This document shows positions 1 to 7,936 of a stretch of 37,189 nt of DNA, in pieces. The DNA comes from Meiothermus sp. (GTDB taxonomy: Bacteria; Deinococcota; Deinococci; Deinococcales; Thermaceae): NCBI RefSeq assembly GCF_025060375.1, contig NZ_JANXCG010000028.1, positions 1-37,189 on the forward strand, given 5' to 3'. Below the pieces are notes generated by a model, which did not search any database, was not told where the DNA came from, and saw nothing but the letters and a program-made list of their open reading frames with translations. The position numbers and the translations under genes are program-made. The number at the start of each line of letters is the position of its first letter. Position 1 is the first letter of the stretch.

Positions 1-2
1 GG

Positions 3-131
3 GAGCTTGACGCCTACCTGGACCACTACAACCGCCGGCGACCCCACCGGGCCTTGGGGGGCCTGGCCCCTTTAGAGTACCTGGCTAGAATACGGGGAGA
101 GGCGGTCCCCACAGAGTCTCAAATGTGTTGA
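3..131 (+). CDS. Transposase C-terminal fragment (IS481/IS3-like, DDE integrase core), cut by window start
   Basis: Reading from base 3 gives 42 residues ending at TGA 129-131. They contain the segment HYNRRRPHRALGGLAPLEYL, which is the usual C-terminal end of rve/DDE transposases of the IS481 and IS3 families (YN.RRPH.aLg..tP). Only the tail is inside the window, so the catalytic residues cannot be seen and it is unknown whether the gene is intact. The frame runs toward rpsO on the same strand. The probable element end lies 9 bp past the stop codon. Family level is fairly sure from the motif; the choice between IS481 and IS3 is inference. Confidence 0.8.
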   Translation, partial: ELDAYLDHYNRRRPHRALGGLAPLEYLARIRGEAVPTESQMC

Positions 132-140
132 CCGACTACA
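124..140 (+). repeat. Probable right terminal inverted repeat of the IS element
   Basis: The sequence TGTGTTGACCGACTACA overlaps the transposase stop codon; its reverse complement begins TGTAGTCGG. IS481/IS3-type elements start with TG and end with CA, with the transposase stop close to the right end, which fits here. The left end is outside the window, so the repeat cannot be matched to its partner. Confidence 0.5.
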
Positions 141-145
141 AAGGC

Positions 146-174
146 TTGACCCGCTCAAGGAGCAAGCCTATACT
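146..174 (+). promoter_or_regulatory. rpsO promoter (sigma-A type)
   Basis: TTGACC (146-151) and TATACT (169-174) are separated by exactly 17 bp, a near-consensus housekeeping promoter. The expected start of transcription is near 181, giving a leader of about 62 nt before rpsO. The -35 box lies only 5 bp from the probable end of the IS element. An inverted repeat, AGGCTTG (142-148) with CAAGCCT (163-169), spans the spacer. Confidence 0.8.
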
Positions 175-177
175 TAG

Positions 178-242
178 CTCGCCCGGCGAGGGCTCGAGGG
201 AGCCTTGGCGGATAGGCTGAGGCTTTCCTGGCGAGGTGAGAA
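178..242 (+). promoter_or_regulatory. Structured rpsO leader, candidate S15 autoregulatory element
   Basis: The short leader holds competing pairings. CTCGCC at 178-183 can pair with GGCGAG at 185-190 or with GGCGAG at 230-235, and the latter touches the Shine-Dalgarno sequence GAGGTGAG (233-240). GGCTC (191-195) and GAGCC (200-204) form a further hairpin. In Thermus thermophilus, S15 is known to repress its own translation by binding an rRNA-like fold in the rpsO leader. Assigning the same function here is inference from position and the visible pairings. Confidence 0.45.
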
Positions 243-512
243 ATGCCCTTTACCAGAGAGGATAAAGCCCGTATTATCGCGCAGCATGCGCAGAAGCCCG
301 GCGATACCGGCTCTACAGAGGTGCAGGTGGCCCTTCTAACCGAACGCATCAACCGCCTTTCAGCCCACCTCACCGCCAACAGGAAGGACATGTCCGCCAA
401 GCGGGGTCTTCTCATGTTGGTGGGGCAGCGCAAGCGGCTTTTGCGCTACCTGGAAAGAAAAGATGAGGCCCGCTACAAAGCCCTCATCGAGAGGTTGGGT
501 CTTCGGAAGTGA
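243..512 (+). CDS. rpsO: 30S ribosomal protein S15
   Basis: The 89-aa product has the full family length and the S15 signature: an N-terminal MPFTREDKARII, a central DTGSTEVQVALLTERINRL and the C-terminal basic helix GQRKRLLRYLERKDEARY. S15 binds the central domain of 16S rRNA early in 30S assembly and contributes to an intersubunit bridge. The ATG at 243 follows Shine-Dalgarno GAGGTGAG. A 17-bp-spaced promoter lies upstream and an intrinsic terminator begins right after the stop, so rpsO can be its own transcript. pnp follows, as in many bacteria. Identification is secure. Confidence 0.98.
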   Translation: MPFTREDKARIIAQHAQKPGDTGSTEVQVALLTERINRLSAHLTANRKDMSAKRGLLMLVGQRKRLLRYLERKDEARYKALIERLGLRK

Positions 513-543
513 AAAAACCCCCGGGGCCTCCCCGGGGATTTTT
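513..543 (+). terminator. Intrinsic terminator after rpsO
   Basis: An A-tract precedes an 8-bp stem CCCCGGGG (519-526) / CCCCGGGG (530-537) with a 3-nt loop, followed by a T-tract at 539-543. The A- and T-tracts can extend the pairing. It begins directly after the rpsO stop codon, so pnp probably depends on read-through or its own promoter. Confidence 0.88.
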
Positions 544-589
544 ATGTACAATGGACTTAGCTCGGTAGGCGGGGCCCGGGGTTGGCTCC

Positions 590-690
590 GCTGGCATCTT
601 GGTGTTGGGAAAAGTGCAACGTGCAGAGCCAGCTGGGGAAGAACAGAGCAGATCGGTGGAAAATATGCGCGCCCAGCGCATAATCTGGGC
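590..690 (+). promoter_or_regulatory. pnp leader with two hairpins
   Basis: GCTGGC (590-595) can pair with GCCAGC (628-633), enclosing a smaller GTTG (604-607)/CAAC (617-620) stem. A second hairpin, GCCCAG (671-676) with CTGGGC (685-690), ends 4 nt before the GGGAG Shine-Dalgarno of pnp. In enterobacteria pnp is autocontrolled through a leader stem cut by RNase III; whether this leader works similarly is unknown. A -10-like TACAAT (547-552) has no clear -35 box, so the promoter for pnp is unresolved. Confidence 0.35.
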
Positions 691-704
691 TATTGGGAGC
701 CACC

Positions 705-2843
705 ATGAGTCAAGCCAATCCAGTACCCCAAGGCAAGCGCTACAGCGTGGAGCTAGGGGGCCGTACCCTGAGCATCGAAACGGGAAAGTACGCCAAGCAG
801 GTCTCGGGCTCAGTCTGGGTGCGCTACGGGGACACCGTGGTCATGGCCACCGCCCAGGCCTCCGAGAACCCCATTGAAGCCGATTTTCTGCCCCTCACGG
901 TGGAGTTTGAGGAGCGCCACTACGCCGTAGGACGCATTCCCGGTAGCTTCATGCGCCGGGAGGGCCGGCCTGGCGAAAAGGCTATACTATCAGCCCGTCT
1001 GACCGACCGGCCCATCCGGCCTTTATTCCCCAAAGGATTCCGCCACGAAGTACAGGTCATCATCACCGTGCTCTCGGCCGACCAGGAAAACACCCCGGAC
1101 ATCCTGGGTCCCATCGCCGCCAGCGCTGCTCTGATGCTCTCCGACATCCCCTGGGAAGGCCCCATCGCCGCGGTTCGGGTGGGCTTGCAGGGCGACCGAC
1201 TGGTGCTAAACCCAACCGCCCAGGAGGAGAGCCAGCTCGACTTGGTGGTAGCCGGCTCCAAGGATGCCATCATCATGGTGGAGGCCGCGGCCCAAGAAGT
1301 CCCGGAGGACAAGCTGGTGGAAGCCCTGGAGTTCGCTCACCAGGCCATGCAGCCCATCCTGGAGCTGCAAGAGCAGATGCGCAGCGAGCTGGGGAAGGAA
1401 AAGTTCACCTTTACTCCCCCTGCCAAGCTCGAGCCCGAAGTCCAGGCGGCCCTCTACCAGCGAGCCACGGAGAAGGGCCTTTCCAGCGTGCTGCAGACCG
1501 CCTCCAAGGGTGAGCGCTCCAGGGCTTTGGAGGCCTTCGCCCAGGCGCTGGTAGAGGAGTTCGCACCCCCTGCCGAGGACGGCACGGTGGACAGCCTCCG
1601 GCGCAAGCAGGTGGCTGAGGCCTTTGATGAGGTGGTCCGCAAGGAGCTGCGCCGACTGATCCTCGAGGAGAACCGGCGGGCCGACGGGCGCACCCCTACG
1701 GAGATACGGCCCATCTGGATAGAAACCGACGTTCTCCCCAAAGCCCACGGCTCGGCCCTCTTCACCAGGGGCGAAACACAGGTATTGGGGGTAGTAACCC
1801 TGGGTACCGGCCGGGATGCCCAGCTGGTAGACGACCTAGGGATTGAAACCGAGGACCCCTTTTTGGTCCACTACAACTTCCCTCCCTACTCTACCGGCGA
1901 GGTGCGGCGGCTGCGCGGGGTGAGCCGCCGGGAGGTGGGGCATGGCAACCTGGCCAAGCGTGGCCTCAGAGCGGTGTTGCCGAGCCAGGAGGAGTTTCCC
2001 TACACCATCCGGGTGGTGGGGGACGTGCTGGAGTCAAACGGTTCCTCCAGCATGGCCACGGTCTGCGCGGGCTGCCTGGCCTTGTTGGACGCGGGAGTTC
2101 CCCTCAAAAAGCATGTGGCCGGGGTGGCCATGGGTTTGGTGAAGGAAGGGGAGCAGGCGGTGGTGCTCACCGACATCCTAGGGCTGGAGGATGCCCTGGG
2201 CGATATGGACTTCAAGGTTACCGGAACCCGCGATGGGATCACCGCACTGCAAATGGACATCAAAATCAAAGGCCTGTCCCCCGCGCTGATGCGCCAGGCC
2301 CTCTACCAGGCCCGGGAAGCCCGGCTGCACATCCTAAGGCTTATGGAGCAAGCCCTGCCCACCCACCGCGCCGAGATGAAACCCCACGTGCCGCGCATCC
2401 TTGCGCTCAAGGTGAGCCCAGAGAAAATTGGGCTCATCATTGGCCCTGGCGGCAAAAACATCCGGCAGCTCGAGGAGCTAGGTGTGGAAATTGACATTGA
2501 ACAAGACGGCACCATCCGCATCTATAGCGCCAACGCTGCTGCTGCTGAGGAGGCCAAAAAGCGCATCCTAAGCCTCACTGCGGAGGCCAAGGTAGGTGAG
2601 ATATACGAGGGCACGGTCACCCGGATCACCAACTTCGGTGCCTTTGTGGAGATTCTGCCGGGCAAGGACGGCCTCCTCCACATCAGCCAGCTCGCCAAAG
2701 GGCGGGTGGAGAGGGTGGAGGATGTGCTGAAGCTCGGCCAGAAGGTGCGGGTCAAGGTCAACAGCATTGACGAGCAGGGACGGGTCGACCTAATCCGACC
2801 GGAGCTGGAGGGAATAGTACCCCGCCGTCCCGCCAAACGCTAG
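705..2843 (+). CDS. pnp: Polyribonucleotide nucleotidyltransferase (PNPase)
   Basis: The product of 712 aa has the full PNPase layout. Two RNase PH domains are joined by a helical linker (roughly residues 10-220 and 300-530), followed by a KH domain with the GxxG loop ([20 protein letters not shown]) and an S1 domain beginning [20 protein letters not shown]. It phosphorolytically degrades RNA 3' to 5' as a trimer in the cytoplasm. The second PH core motif [13 protein letters not shown] is present. I place the start at ATG 705, which has GGGAG at 695-699; the in-frame TTG at 693 lacks a ribosome-binding site. The C-terminus is short and basic. RNase J follows, suggesting a joint RNA-decay operon. 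Confidence 0.97.
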   Translation: MSQANPVPQGKRYSVELGGRTLSIETGKYAKQVSGSVWVRYGDTVVMATAQASENPIEADFLPLTVEFEERHYAVGRIPGSFMRREGRPGEKAILSARLTDRPIRPLFPKGFRHEVQVIITVLSADQENTPDILGPIAASAALMLSDIPWEGPIAAVRVGLQGDRLVLNPTAQEESQLDLVVAGSKDAIIMVEAAAQEVPEDKLVEALEFAHQAMQPILELQEQMRSELGKEKFTFTPPAKLEPEVQAALYQRATEKGLSSVLQTASKGERSRALEAFAQALVEEFAPPAEDGTVDSLRRKQVAEAFDEVVRKELRRLILEENRRADGRTPTEIRPIWIETDVLPKAHGSALFTRGETQVLGVVTLGTGRDAQLVDDLGIETEDPFLVHYNFPPYSTGEVRRLRGVSRREVGHGNLAKRGLRAVLPSQEEFPYTIRVVGDVLESNGSSSMATVCAGCLALLDAGVPLKKHVAGVAMGLVKEGEQAVVLTDILGLEDALGDMDFKVTGTRDGITALQMDIKIKGLSPALMRQALYQAREARLHILRLMEQALPTHRAEMKPHVPRILALKVSPEKIGLIIGPGGKNIRQLEELGVEIDIEQDGTIRIYSANAAAAEEAKKRILSLTAEAKVGEIYEGTVTRITNFGAFVEILPGKDGLLHISQLAKGRVERVEDVLKLGQKVRVKVNSIDEQGRVDLIRPELEGIVPRRPAKR

Positions 2844-2869
2844 CCGTGTGCATCCGCGCGGCCGTTCAG

Positions 2870-2891
2870 CCTCGGGGTGGCGACCCCGAGG
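2870..2891 (+). promoter_or_regulatory. Perfect 9-bp hairpin between pnp and RNase J
   Basis: CCTCGGGGT (2870-2878) and ACCCCGAGG (2883-2891) form a perfect stem with loop GGCG. No T-tract follows, so it is not a standard terminator. It ends 7 nt before the AGGAGG Shine-Dalgarno (2899-2904) of the RNase J gene. A processing or mRNA-stability element, or a 3' barrier protecting pnp mRNA, is plausible; this is inference. Confidence 0.6.
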
Positions 2892-2908
2892 TGGCCGCAG
2901 GAGGGAAC

Positions 2909-4639
2909 ATGAACGAGAGTTCCAACCCCATTCGTCCCCGGGGGCCGCGCCGCCGGCAACCCCGGCCAAAACCCAAGGAGCCCATCCTCCTAGGCAAGCC
3001 TGGTGGAGCCGTTGAAATTGTCTTCCTCGGTGGGACCGGAGAGATTGGAAAGAACATCACCGTGTTCCGGTACGAGGATGAAATGTTCGTTGTGGATGGG
3101 GGCCTGGCCTTCCCCGACGAGCACATGCTGGGGGTGGACATCGTCATCCCCCGGATTGACTACCTGATCCAGAACAAGGACCTAATCAAAGGATGGGTAC
3201 TTACCCACGGCCACGAGGACCACATCGGGGCCTTGCCCTACCTGTTCCCCCAGCTCCCCAAGGTACCGGTCTATGGGGCCCGGCTCACCTTAGGCCTGGT
3301 GCGAGGAAAGCTGGAGGAATTCGGCATCAACCCAGGCGAGTACAACTTCAAAGAGGTCTCCACAGACGACCGCATCCGCATCGGTCGCTACTTCCTTCTG
3401 GACCTCTTTCGGATGACCCACTCCATCCCCGACAACTTCGGAATGGTCATCCACACCCCGGTTGGAAAAATCGTCCATACCGGCGACTTCAAGCTCGACC
3501 CACGGCCTATTGATGGCCAGACCTCCCACCTGGAGAAAATCGCCCAGGCTGGGGCTGAAGGGGTGCTCTGCCTAATCGCCGACTCCACCAACGGCGAGCG
3601 GCCTGGCACCACCCCCAGCGAAAGCGAGGTGGCCGAGGAGCTGGACAAGGTCATCGGTGCGGCCAAGGGGCGCATCTTTGTGACCACCTTCGCCTCCCAC
3701 ATCCACCGCATCCAGTCGGTGGTCAGCGCAGGCGAGAAGTACGGGCGGAAAATAGCGGTAGAGGGGCGTTCGATGCTCAAATACGCGCGAATCGCCCTCG
3801 AGCTGGGTTACTTCAAGCAAAAGGACCGTTTCTACACCCTGGACGAGATCAAGGACCTGCCGGATGAGCAGGTGCTGGTCATCGCCACCGGTTCTCAAGG
3901 CCAGCCCGAGGCTGCCCTATCCCGGCTGGCCTCGGGGAACCACGCCAAAATCGCCATCAAGGAGGGCGACACGGTTATCCTGAGCAGCAGCCCCATCCCC
4001 GGCAACGAGGAGGCGGTGAACACCATGATCAACCGCCTGTATGCCCTAGGGGCCTATGTCTTCTACCCGCCCCGCTACAAGGTCCACGCCTCGGGACATG
4101 CCAGCCACGAGGAGCTCAAGGCCGTTCTGAACCTAGCTCGGCCCCGCTTCCTCCTACCCTGGCACGGCGAGGTACGGCACCAGGTCAACTTCAAGTGGTT
4201 GGCGGAAAGCCTGCCCAACCCCCCGGAGAAAGTCCTCATTCCCGAGAATGGGCGGCTCATCCGGCTCACCTCAGACCGCATAGAGTTCGATGGTAAGGTG
4301 CCCCACGGGCAGCTCTACGTGGACGGGCTAGGGGTAGGCGACATCACCGACGAGATACTGGAGGACCGCAATCACATGGCCGCCGAAGGGGTGGTGGTCA
4401 TCACCGCGCTGGTGAGCCGCGACCCGTTGGTGGAGGTGATCTCCAAAGGGTTTGTGAAGGCCGGAGAGCGGCTTCTGGGCGAGGTGCGGAGAATGGCCCT
4501 GGACTCCCTCCACCGGGGAATGCGGGAGAAAAAGCGGCTGGAGGAGATTCGCGACGACATCTACTACCCGGTGAAGAAATTCATCGCCAAGAACACAGGC
4601 CGCAACCCGGTAATCCTGCCCATCGTGATACAGGGGTGA
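2909..4639 (+). CDS. rnj: Ribonuclease J (metallo-beta-lactamase/beta-CASP)
   Basis: The 576-aa product carries the zinc-binding HxHxDH motif in THGHEDHIGA (about residues 100-105), a beta-CASP domain and the later histidine motif SGHASHEEL, followed by the RNase J C-terminal domain. RNase J has endonuclease and 5'-3' exonuclease activity on RNA. The start at ATG 2909 is set by AGGAGG at 2899-2904; an upstream in-frame extension to 2846 runs through the intergenic hairpin and is unlikely. The N-terminal 20 residues are Arg/Pro-rich, a possible RNA-binding or partner-binding tail. The length is close to that of other RNase J proteins. It probably shares a transcript with pnp, giving one operon for both exonuclease directions. 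Confidence 0.95.
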   Translation: MNESSNPIRPRGPRRRQPRPKPKEPILLGKPGGAVEIVFLGGTGEIGKNITVFRYEDEMFVVDGGLAFPDEHMLGVDIVIPRIDYLIQNKDLIKGWVLTHGHEDHIGALPYLFPQLPKVPVYGARLTLGLVRGKLEEFGINPGEYNFKEVSTDDRIRIGRYFLLDLFRMTHSIPDNFGMVIHTPVGKIVHTGDFKLDPRPIDGQTSHLEKIAQAGAEGVLCLIADSTNGERPGTTPSESEVAEELDKVIGAAKGRIFVTTFASHIHRIQSVVSAGEKYGRKIAVEGRSMLKYARIALELGYFKQKDRFYTLDEIKDLPDEQVLVIATGSQGQPEAALSRLASGNHAKIAIKEGDTVILSSSPIPGNEEAVNTMINRLYALGAYVFYPPRYKVHASGHASHEELKAVLNLARPRFLLPWHGEVRHQVNFKWLAESLPNPPEKVLIPENGRLIRLTSDRIEFDGKVPHGQLYVDGLGVGDITDEILEDRNHMAAEGVVVITALVSRDPLVEVISKGFVKAGERLLGEVRRMALDSLHRGMREKKRLEEIRDDIYYPVKKFIAKNTGRNPVILPIVIQG

Positions 4640-4702
4640 GGAACCCCAGAGGAGCCCCCAACCCCGTACAGGCCAGGGCCACCGGGACGGGGCCTGGCGC
4701 CC

Positions 4703-5515
4703 TTAGTCCGCCGACCCCTCCAGTACCCCCAGGGCCGCCCGGTACATTACCTGCAGGTTAGGCCTAAGGCCTGTCCAAAGCTCAAAGGCCAAGGCCCCTT
4801 GCCAGACCAGCATGGGCACACCCCCCAGGGTGGGCAGCCCGGCTCGAGCCGCCTCGCGCAGCAGGCGGGTCTGAAGGGGGTTGTACACGATGTCCACCAC
4901 CGCGGCCGAGCGAGGCAGAAGCCCTTCCGGCAGGGGGGAGGAGTGGGGGTCCTTCATCCCCACACTGGTGGCGTTCACCAGGAGGTCGCAACCCAGAACC
5001 GCCGTCTCCAGGTCGTCCTCTGCAACCAGCTGGGCCCCCAGGTCCCGGCAGAGGGCCCTGGCCCGCTCCAGGCTGCGGTTGTGCACCCTCACCCAGGCCC
5101 CTCCTTCTCGAAGGGCATAGACCACGGCCCGGGCTGCCCCCCCAGCCCCCAGGACCAAGGCCCTCTTCCCCCGGTAGGCAATACCGGCCTCCTCCAAAGC
5201 GGCTATAAATCCGGGCGCATCGGTGTTGTGGCCGATTAGTTTGCCATCCCTTACCTGTATGGTGTTGACCGCTCCAACAGCTTGGGCCTCTGGGCTCAGG
5301 GCGTCAAGCCAGGCCAGCACGCTTTCCTTGTGGGGGATGGTGACGTTGACCCCTACATACCCCCGACGCACCTCCTGAAGGCGCTCCTCCAGGCGCTCAG
5401 GGGGGGTTTCTAAGGGCCGGTAGGAGCCTGAAAGCCCTGCCGCCCTCAAGGCCGCCTCCTGCATGGCCGGAGAAACCGTGTGGTGCAAGGGGAACCCTAT
5501 GAGACCTAGCTTCAC
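4703..5515 (-). CDS. aroE: Shikimate dehydrogenase (NADP+)
   Basis: The 270-aa product begins MKLGLIGFPLHHTVSPAMQE, with the substrate-binding SPAM region, the catalytic pair Lys63 (NVTIPHKE) and Asp99 (GHNTDAPGF), and the NADP-binding glycine motif VLGAGGAARAV. It reduces 3-dehydroshikimate to shikimate in aromatic amino-acid synthesis. The start codon is GTG at 5515. A TAGAAT box ends 6 nt upstream of it and no Shine-Dalgarno is visible, so a leaderless transcript is likely. It is convergent with the RNase J gene and divergent from nfeD; no other aro gene is in the window. A GC-rich hairpin with a bulge (about 4672-4698) lies between the converging stops but lacks a T-tract. Confidence 0.96.
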   Translation of the reverse strand: MKLGLIGFPLHHTVSPAMQEAALRAAGLSGSYRPLETPPERLEERLQEVRRGYVGVNVTIPHKESVLAWLDALSPEAQAVGAVNTIQVRDGKLIGHNTDAPGFIAALEEAGIAYRGKRALVLGAGGAARAVVYALREGGAWVRVHNRSLERARALCRDLGAQLVAEDDLETAVLGCDLLVNATSVGMKDPHSSPLPEGLLPRSAAVVDIVYNPLQTRLLREAARAGLPTLGGVPMLVWQGALAFELWTGLRPNLQVMYRAALGVLEGSAD

Positions 5516-5521
5516 AAAAGG

Positions 5522-5527
5522 ATTCTA
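5522..5527 (-). promoter_or_regulatory. aroE -10 box, leaderless configuration
   Basis: TAGAAT read on the minus strand lies 6 nt upstream of the aroE GTG start, so transcription would begin at or next to the start codon. No good -35 hexamer is visible at 16-18 bp. Confidence 0.5.
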
Positions 5528-5593
5528 CGGCCTAAAGGCGGGCCCGCCCAGGGTACCCACCGACCACCTTACACTCCCACCGGCTTGGCTTGC

Positions 5594-5599
5594 TAAGAT
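5594..5599 (+). promoter_or_regulatory. nfeD -10 box, leaderless configuration
   Basis: TAAGAT is followed by 7 nt and then GTG 5607, the start that also leaves a proper signal peptide. A possible -35, TTACAC (5569-5574), is 19 bp upstream. No Shine-Dalgarno is present. Confidence 0.5.
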
Positions 5600-5606
5600 A
5601 AAGTTG

Positions 5607-6881
5607 GTGAGGAACCTGATTTTCTCCTTGCTGTTGCTGACCAGCCTGGCGCAGGCGCGGACCTACGTCGTTCCCATAGAGGGGACCATCGACGGGCCTT
5701 TGGCCACCTTTGTGGAGCAGTCGCTGGCAAGGGCTGAACGGGAGGGGGCCAGCGGGGTGGTCTTCCGCATCAACACCCCTGGAGGGCGGGTGGACGCCGC
5801 CATCCGCATCACCGACCGCATCCTGGCCTCCAGCGTGCCCACCTTGGCCCTGGTGGAAAACGCCTTTTCCGCAGGGGCCCTAATCTCTTTAGCGGCCCAG
5901 CAGATCATGATGCTACCCGGCTCCAACATCGGCGCGGCCCTGCCAGTCACGGTAACACCGGTGGTGGGAAACACCAACCCCGCCGACCGTAAGGTCATCT
6001 CCGCGCTCAAAGGCAAGTTCCGCGCGGTGGCCGAAGCCCGCGGGCGGCCAGCCAACATCGCAGAGGCCATGGTTGACCCCGAGATAGAGGTACGGGGCAT
6101 CACCACCAAGGGTGAGCCCCTGACCCTCTCGGCCAAAAAGGCGGTGGAACTCAAGGTGGCCGACGCCGAGGTGGCGAGCCTGCGGGCAGCCCTGGAGAAA
6201 GCAGGCTTTAGCGACGAGGTGGAGACGCTCGAGCCCGGCCCCCAGGTGCGGGTCGCCCGCTTCCTCACCGACCCTACCATCGCGGCCATCCTGCTGGCAG
6301 TGGGGGTTTTGGGGCTGGTGCTGGAGTTCTTCACCCCGGGCACCTTCATCCCTGCTATCGTTGGCCTCACCTCTTTGGGGCTCTTCTTCCTCGGAGGGTA
6401 CCTGGCTGGGCTTTCCAGCGCCCTTACCGTCATCCTGCTCTTCGCTGGGCTACTCCTGGTCGCCTTTGAGCTCTTCGTTACCCCAGGCTTCGGCATCCCA
6501 GGCCTGGTGGGCCTTGGACTGATTGGGGCCTCTATTTACTTCACCTTCGGGGACGAGGCTCTGCAGGTGGGCTCCTACGCCATCATCGGCCTGGTGCTGG
6601 GGCTTTTCCTGATGTTCCGCTACCTGCCTAAAGGCCGGGCTGCCCGGCCCTTTGTGCTGAGCAGCGCGGTGGAGGAGAAAGCCCCACCCAAAAACGAGCT
6701 GGAGTCGCTGCTGGGGGCCATCGGCGTTGCCCTGACCGACCTGCGCCCCGCAGGCACCGCCCAGTTCGGCGAGCGCCGGGTGGACGTGGTCACCTCGGGG
6801 GAGTTCATCGACCGCGGGCAGACCATCCGGGTGATCCAGGTGGAGGGCCCGCGGGTGGTGGTGCGGCGGGTGGAGGGCTGA
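5607..6881 (+). CDS. nfeD: NfeD family membrane protein with ClpP-like serine protease domain
   Basis: The 424-aa product is a long-form NfeD. It has a signal peptide (residues about 1-17, ending LAQA), a ClpP/SppA-like domain (about 18-220) with the Ser-containing segment ENAFSAGALISLA, several membrane segments in the region 225-350 rich in Gly/Leu, and a C-terminal OB-fold (about 365-424) ending in DRGQTIRVIQVEGPRVVVRRVEG. NfeD proteins partner with flotillin/stomatin-type proteins, whose gene floA follows 45 bp downstream. I choose GTG 5607 because it sits 7 nt after a TAAGAT box and starts a normal signal peptide; the open frame continues upstream to 5463 but overlaps aroE antisense and is implausible as protein. 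Confidence 0.9.
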   Translation: MRNLIFSLLLLTSLAQARTYVVPIEGTIDGPLATFVEQSLARAEREGASGVVFRINTPGGRVDAAIRITDRILASSVPTLALVENAFSAGALISLAAQQIMMLPGSNIGAALPVTVTPVVGNTNPADRKVISALKGKFRAVAEARGRPANIAEAMVDPEIEVRGITTKGEPLTLSAKKAVELKVADAEVASLRAALEKAGFSDEVETLEPGPQVRVARFLTDPTIAAILLAVGVLGLVLEFFTPGTFIPAIVGLTSLGLFFLGGYLAGLSSALTVILLFAGLLLVAFELFVTPGFGIPGLVGLGLIGASIYFTFGDEALQVGSYAIIGLVLGLFLMFRYLPKGRAARPFVLSSAVEEKAPPKNELESLLGAIGVALTDLRPAGTAQFGERRVDVVTSGEFIDRGQTIRVIQVEGPRVVVRRVEG

Positions 6882-6926
6882 GGCCCAGATGACAGGCGGG
6901 TGTATACAAGGTTTTAGGAGGAGTTC

Positions 6927-7928
6927 ATGGAGATAGGCATCCTAATCCTCGCAGGTATCGCGCTTCTAGCGGTTTTCCTCTTCTTCTATCTGGTTCCGGT
7001 GCCCCTCTGGATCACCGCGCTCTTCTCTGGCGTGAACGTACCCCTCACCTCACTGGTGGGGATGCGCTTCCGCCGGATTCCCCCGGCCAAGATCGTGAAC
7101 CCCATGATCAAAGCCTTCAAAGCTGGCATCCCGGTGGAAACGGCCAAGCTCGAGGCCCAGTACCTGGCGGGGGGTAATGTGGACCGGGTGGTGGACGCCC
7201 TGATCGCCGCCGACAAAGCTGGCATCAAGCTCAACTTCGACCGGGCCGCGGCCATCGACCTGGCAGGGCGCGACGTGCTGGAGGCGGTCAAGCTCTCGGT
7301 CAACCCTAAGGTCATCACCAGCCCTACGGTGGCTGGGATGGCCAAGGATGGCATCCAGCTCCTGGTCACCGCGCGCATCACCGTGCGGGCCAATATCGAC
7401 CGGCTGGTGGGTGGGGCTGGGGAGGAGACCATCGTGGCCCGGGTGGGCGAGGGTATCGTGGCCTCCATCGGCCAGTCAGAGGACCACAAGATGGTGCTGG
7501 AACAGCCCGACCGCATCTCCAAAACCGTGCTGGCCAAAGGTCTGGACGCAGGCACGGCCTTTGAAATTCTGTCCGTAGACATCGCCGAGGTGGATGTGGG
7601 CAAGAACATCGGCGCCCAGCTCCGCACTGACCAGGCCGAGGCCGACAAGAAGATCGCCCAGGCCAAGGCTGAGGAGCGCCGGGCCATGGCGGTAGCCCTG
7701 GAGCAGGAAAACGCCGCCTTGGTGGAGGCCATGCGGGCCAAGCTGGTGGAGGCCCAGGCTGCGGTTCCTCTGGCCCTGGCCGAGGCCCTTCGGAATGGCC
7801 GCATAGGGGTGATGGACTACTACCAGCTCAAGAACATCGAGGCCGACACCGATATGCGCGAGTCCATCAGCCGGGCCAGCGGCGGGGCCACCCCTGAGGG
7901 AGGCTCGGGCACCACCAGCCCGCGCTAG
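6927..7928 (+). CDS. floA: Flotillin-like protein FloA (YqfA family)
   Basis: The 333-aa product has an N-terminal membrane hairpin (about residues 3-38), the FloA-specific region [20 protein letters not shown], the SPFH/PHB-like domain with [19 protein letters not shown], and a C-terminal Ala/Glu-rich coiled coil (about 230-300, [19 protein letters not shown]). FloA scaffolds functional membrane microdomains and oligomerises at the membrane. The length matches the Bacillus protein. AGGAGG at 6916-6921 gives a strong ribosome-binding site for ATG 6927. A -10-like TATACA (6903-6908) lies in the short gap from nfeD but has no matching -35, so co-transcription with nfeD is more likely. The C-terminus ends in a Gly/Thr/Ser tail. 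Confidence 0.95.
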   Translation: MEIGILILAGIALLAVFLFFYLVPVPLWITALFSGVNVPLTSLVGMRFRRIPPAKIVNPMIKAFKAGIPVETAKLEAQYLAGGNVDRVVDALIAADKAGIKLNFDRAAAIDLAGRDVLEAVKLSVNPKVITSPTVAGMAKDGIQLLVTARITVRANIDRLVGGAGEETIVARVGEGIVASIGQSEDHKMVLEQPDRISKTVLAKGLDAGTAFEILSVDIAEVDVGKNIGAQLRTDQAEADKKIAQAKAEERRAMAVALEQENAALVEAMRAKLVEAQAAVPLALAEALRNGRIGVMDYYQLKNIEADTDMRESISRASGGATPEGGSGTTSPR

Positions 7929-7936
7929 GGGGCAGT

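Noticed and set aside
4669-4698. Hairpin between the convergent RNase J and aroE genes, considered as a bidirectional terminator
   Set aside because: The stem needs a bulge and there is no T-tract on either strand; mentioned only within the aroE entry.
5663-6496. 277-aa minus-strand frame opposite nfeD
   Set aside because: Ser/Arg/Thr-rich shadow of the nfeD reading frame without a start signal or motif.
6889-6908. Possible promoter between nfeD and floA (TGACA and TATACA)
   Set aside because: The two boxes are only about 8 bp apart, so they cannot form a normal promoter.
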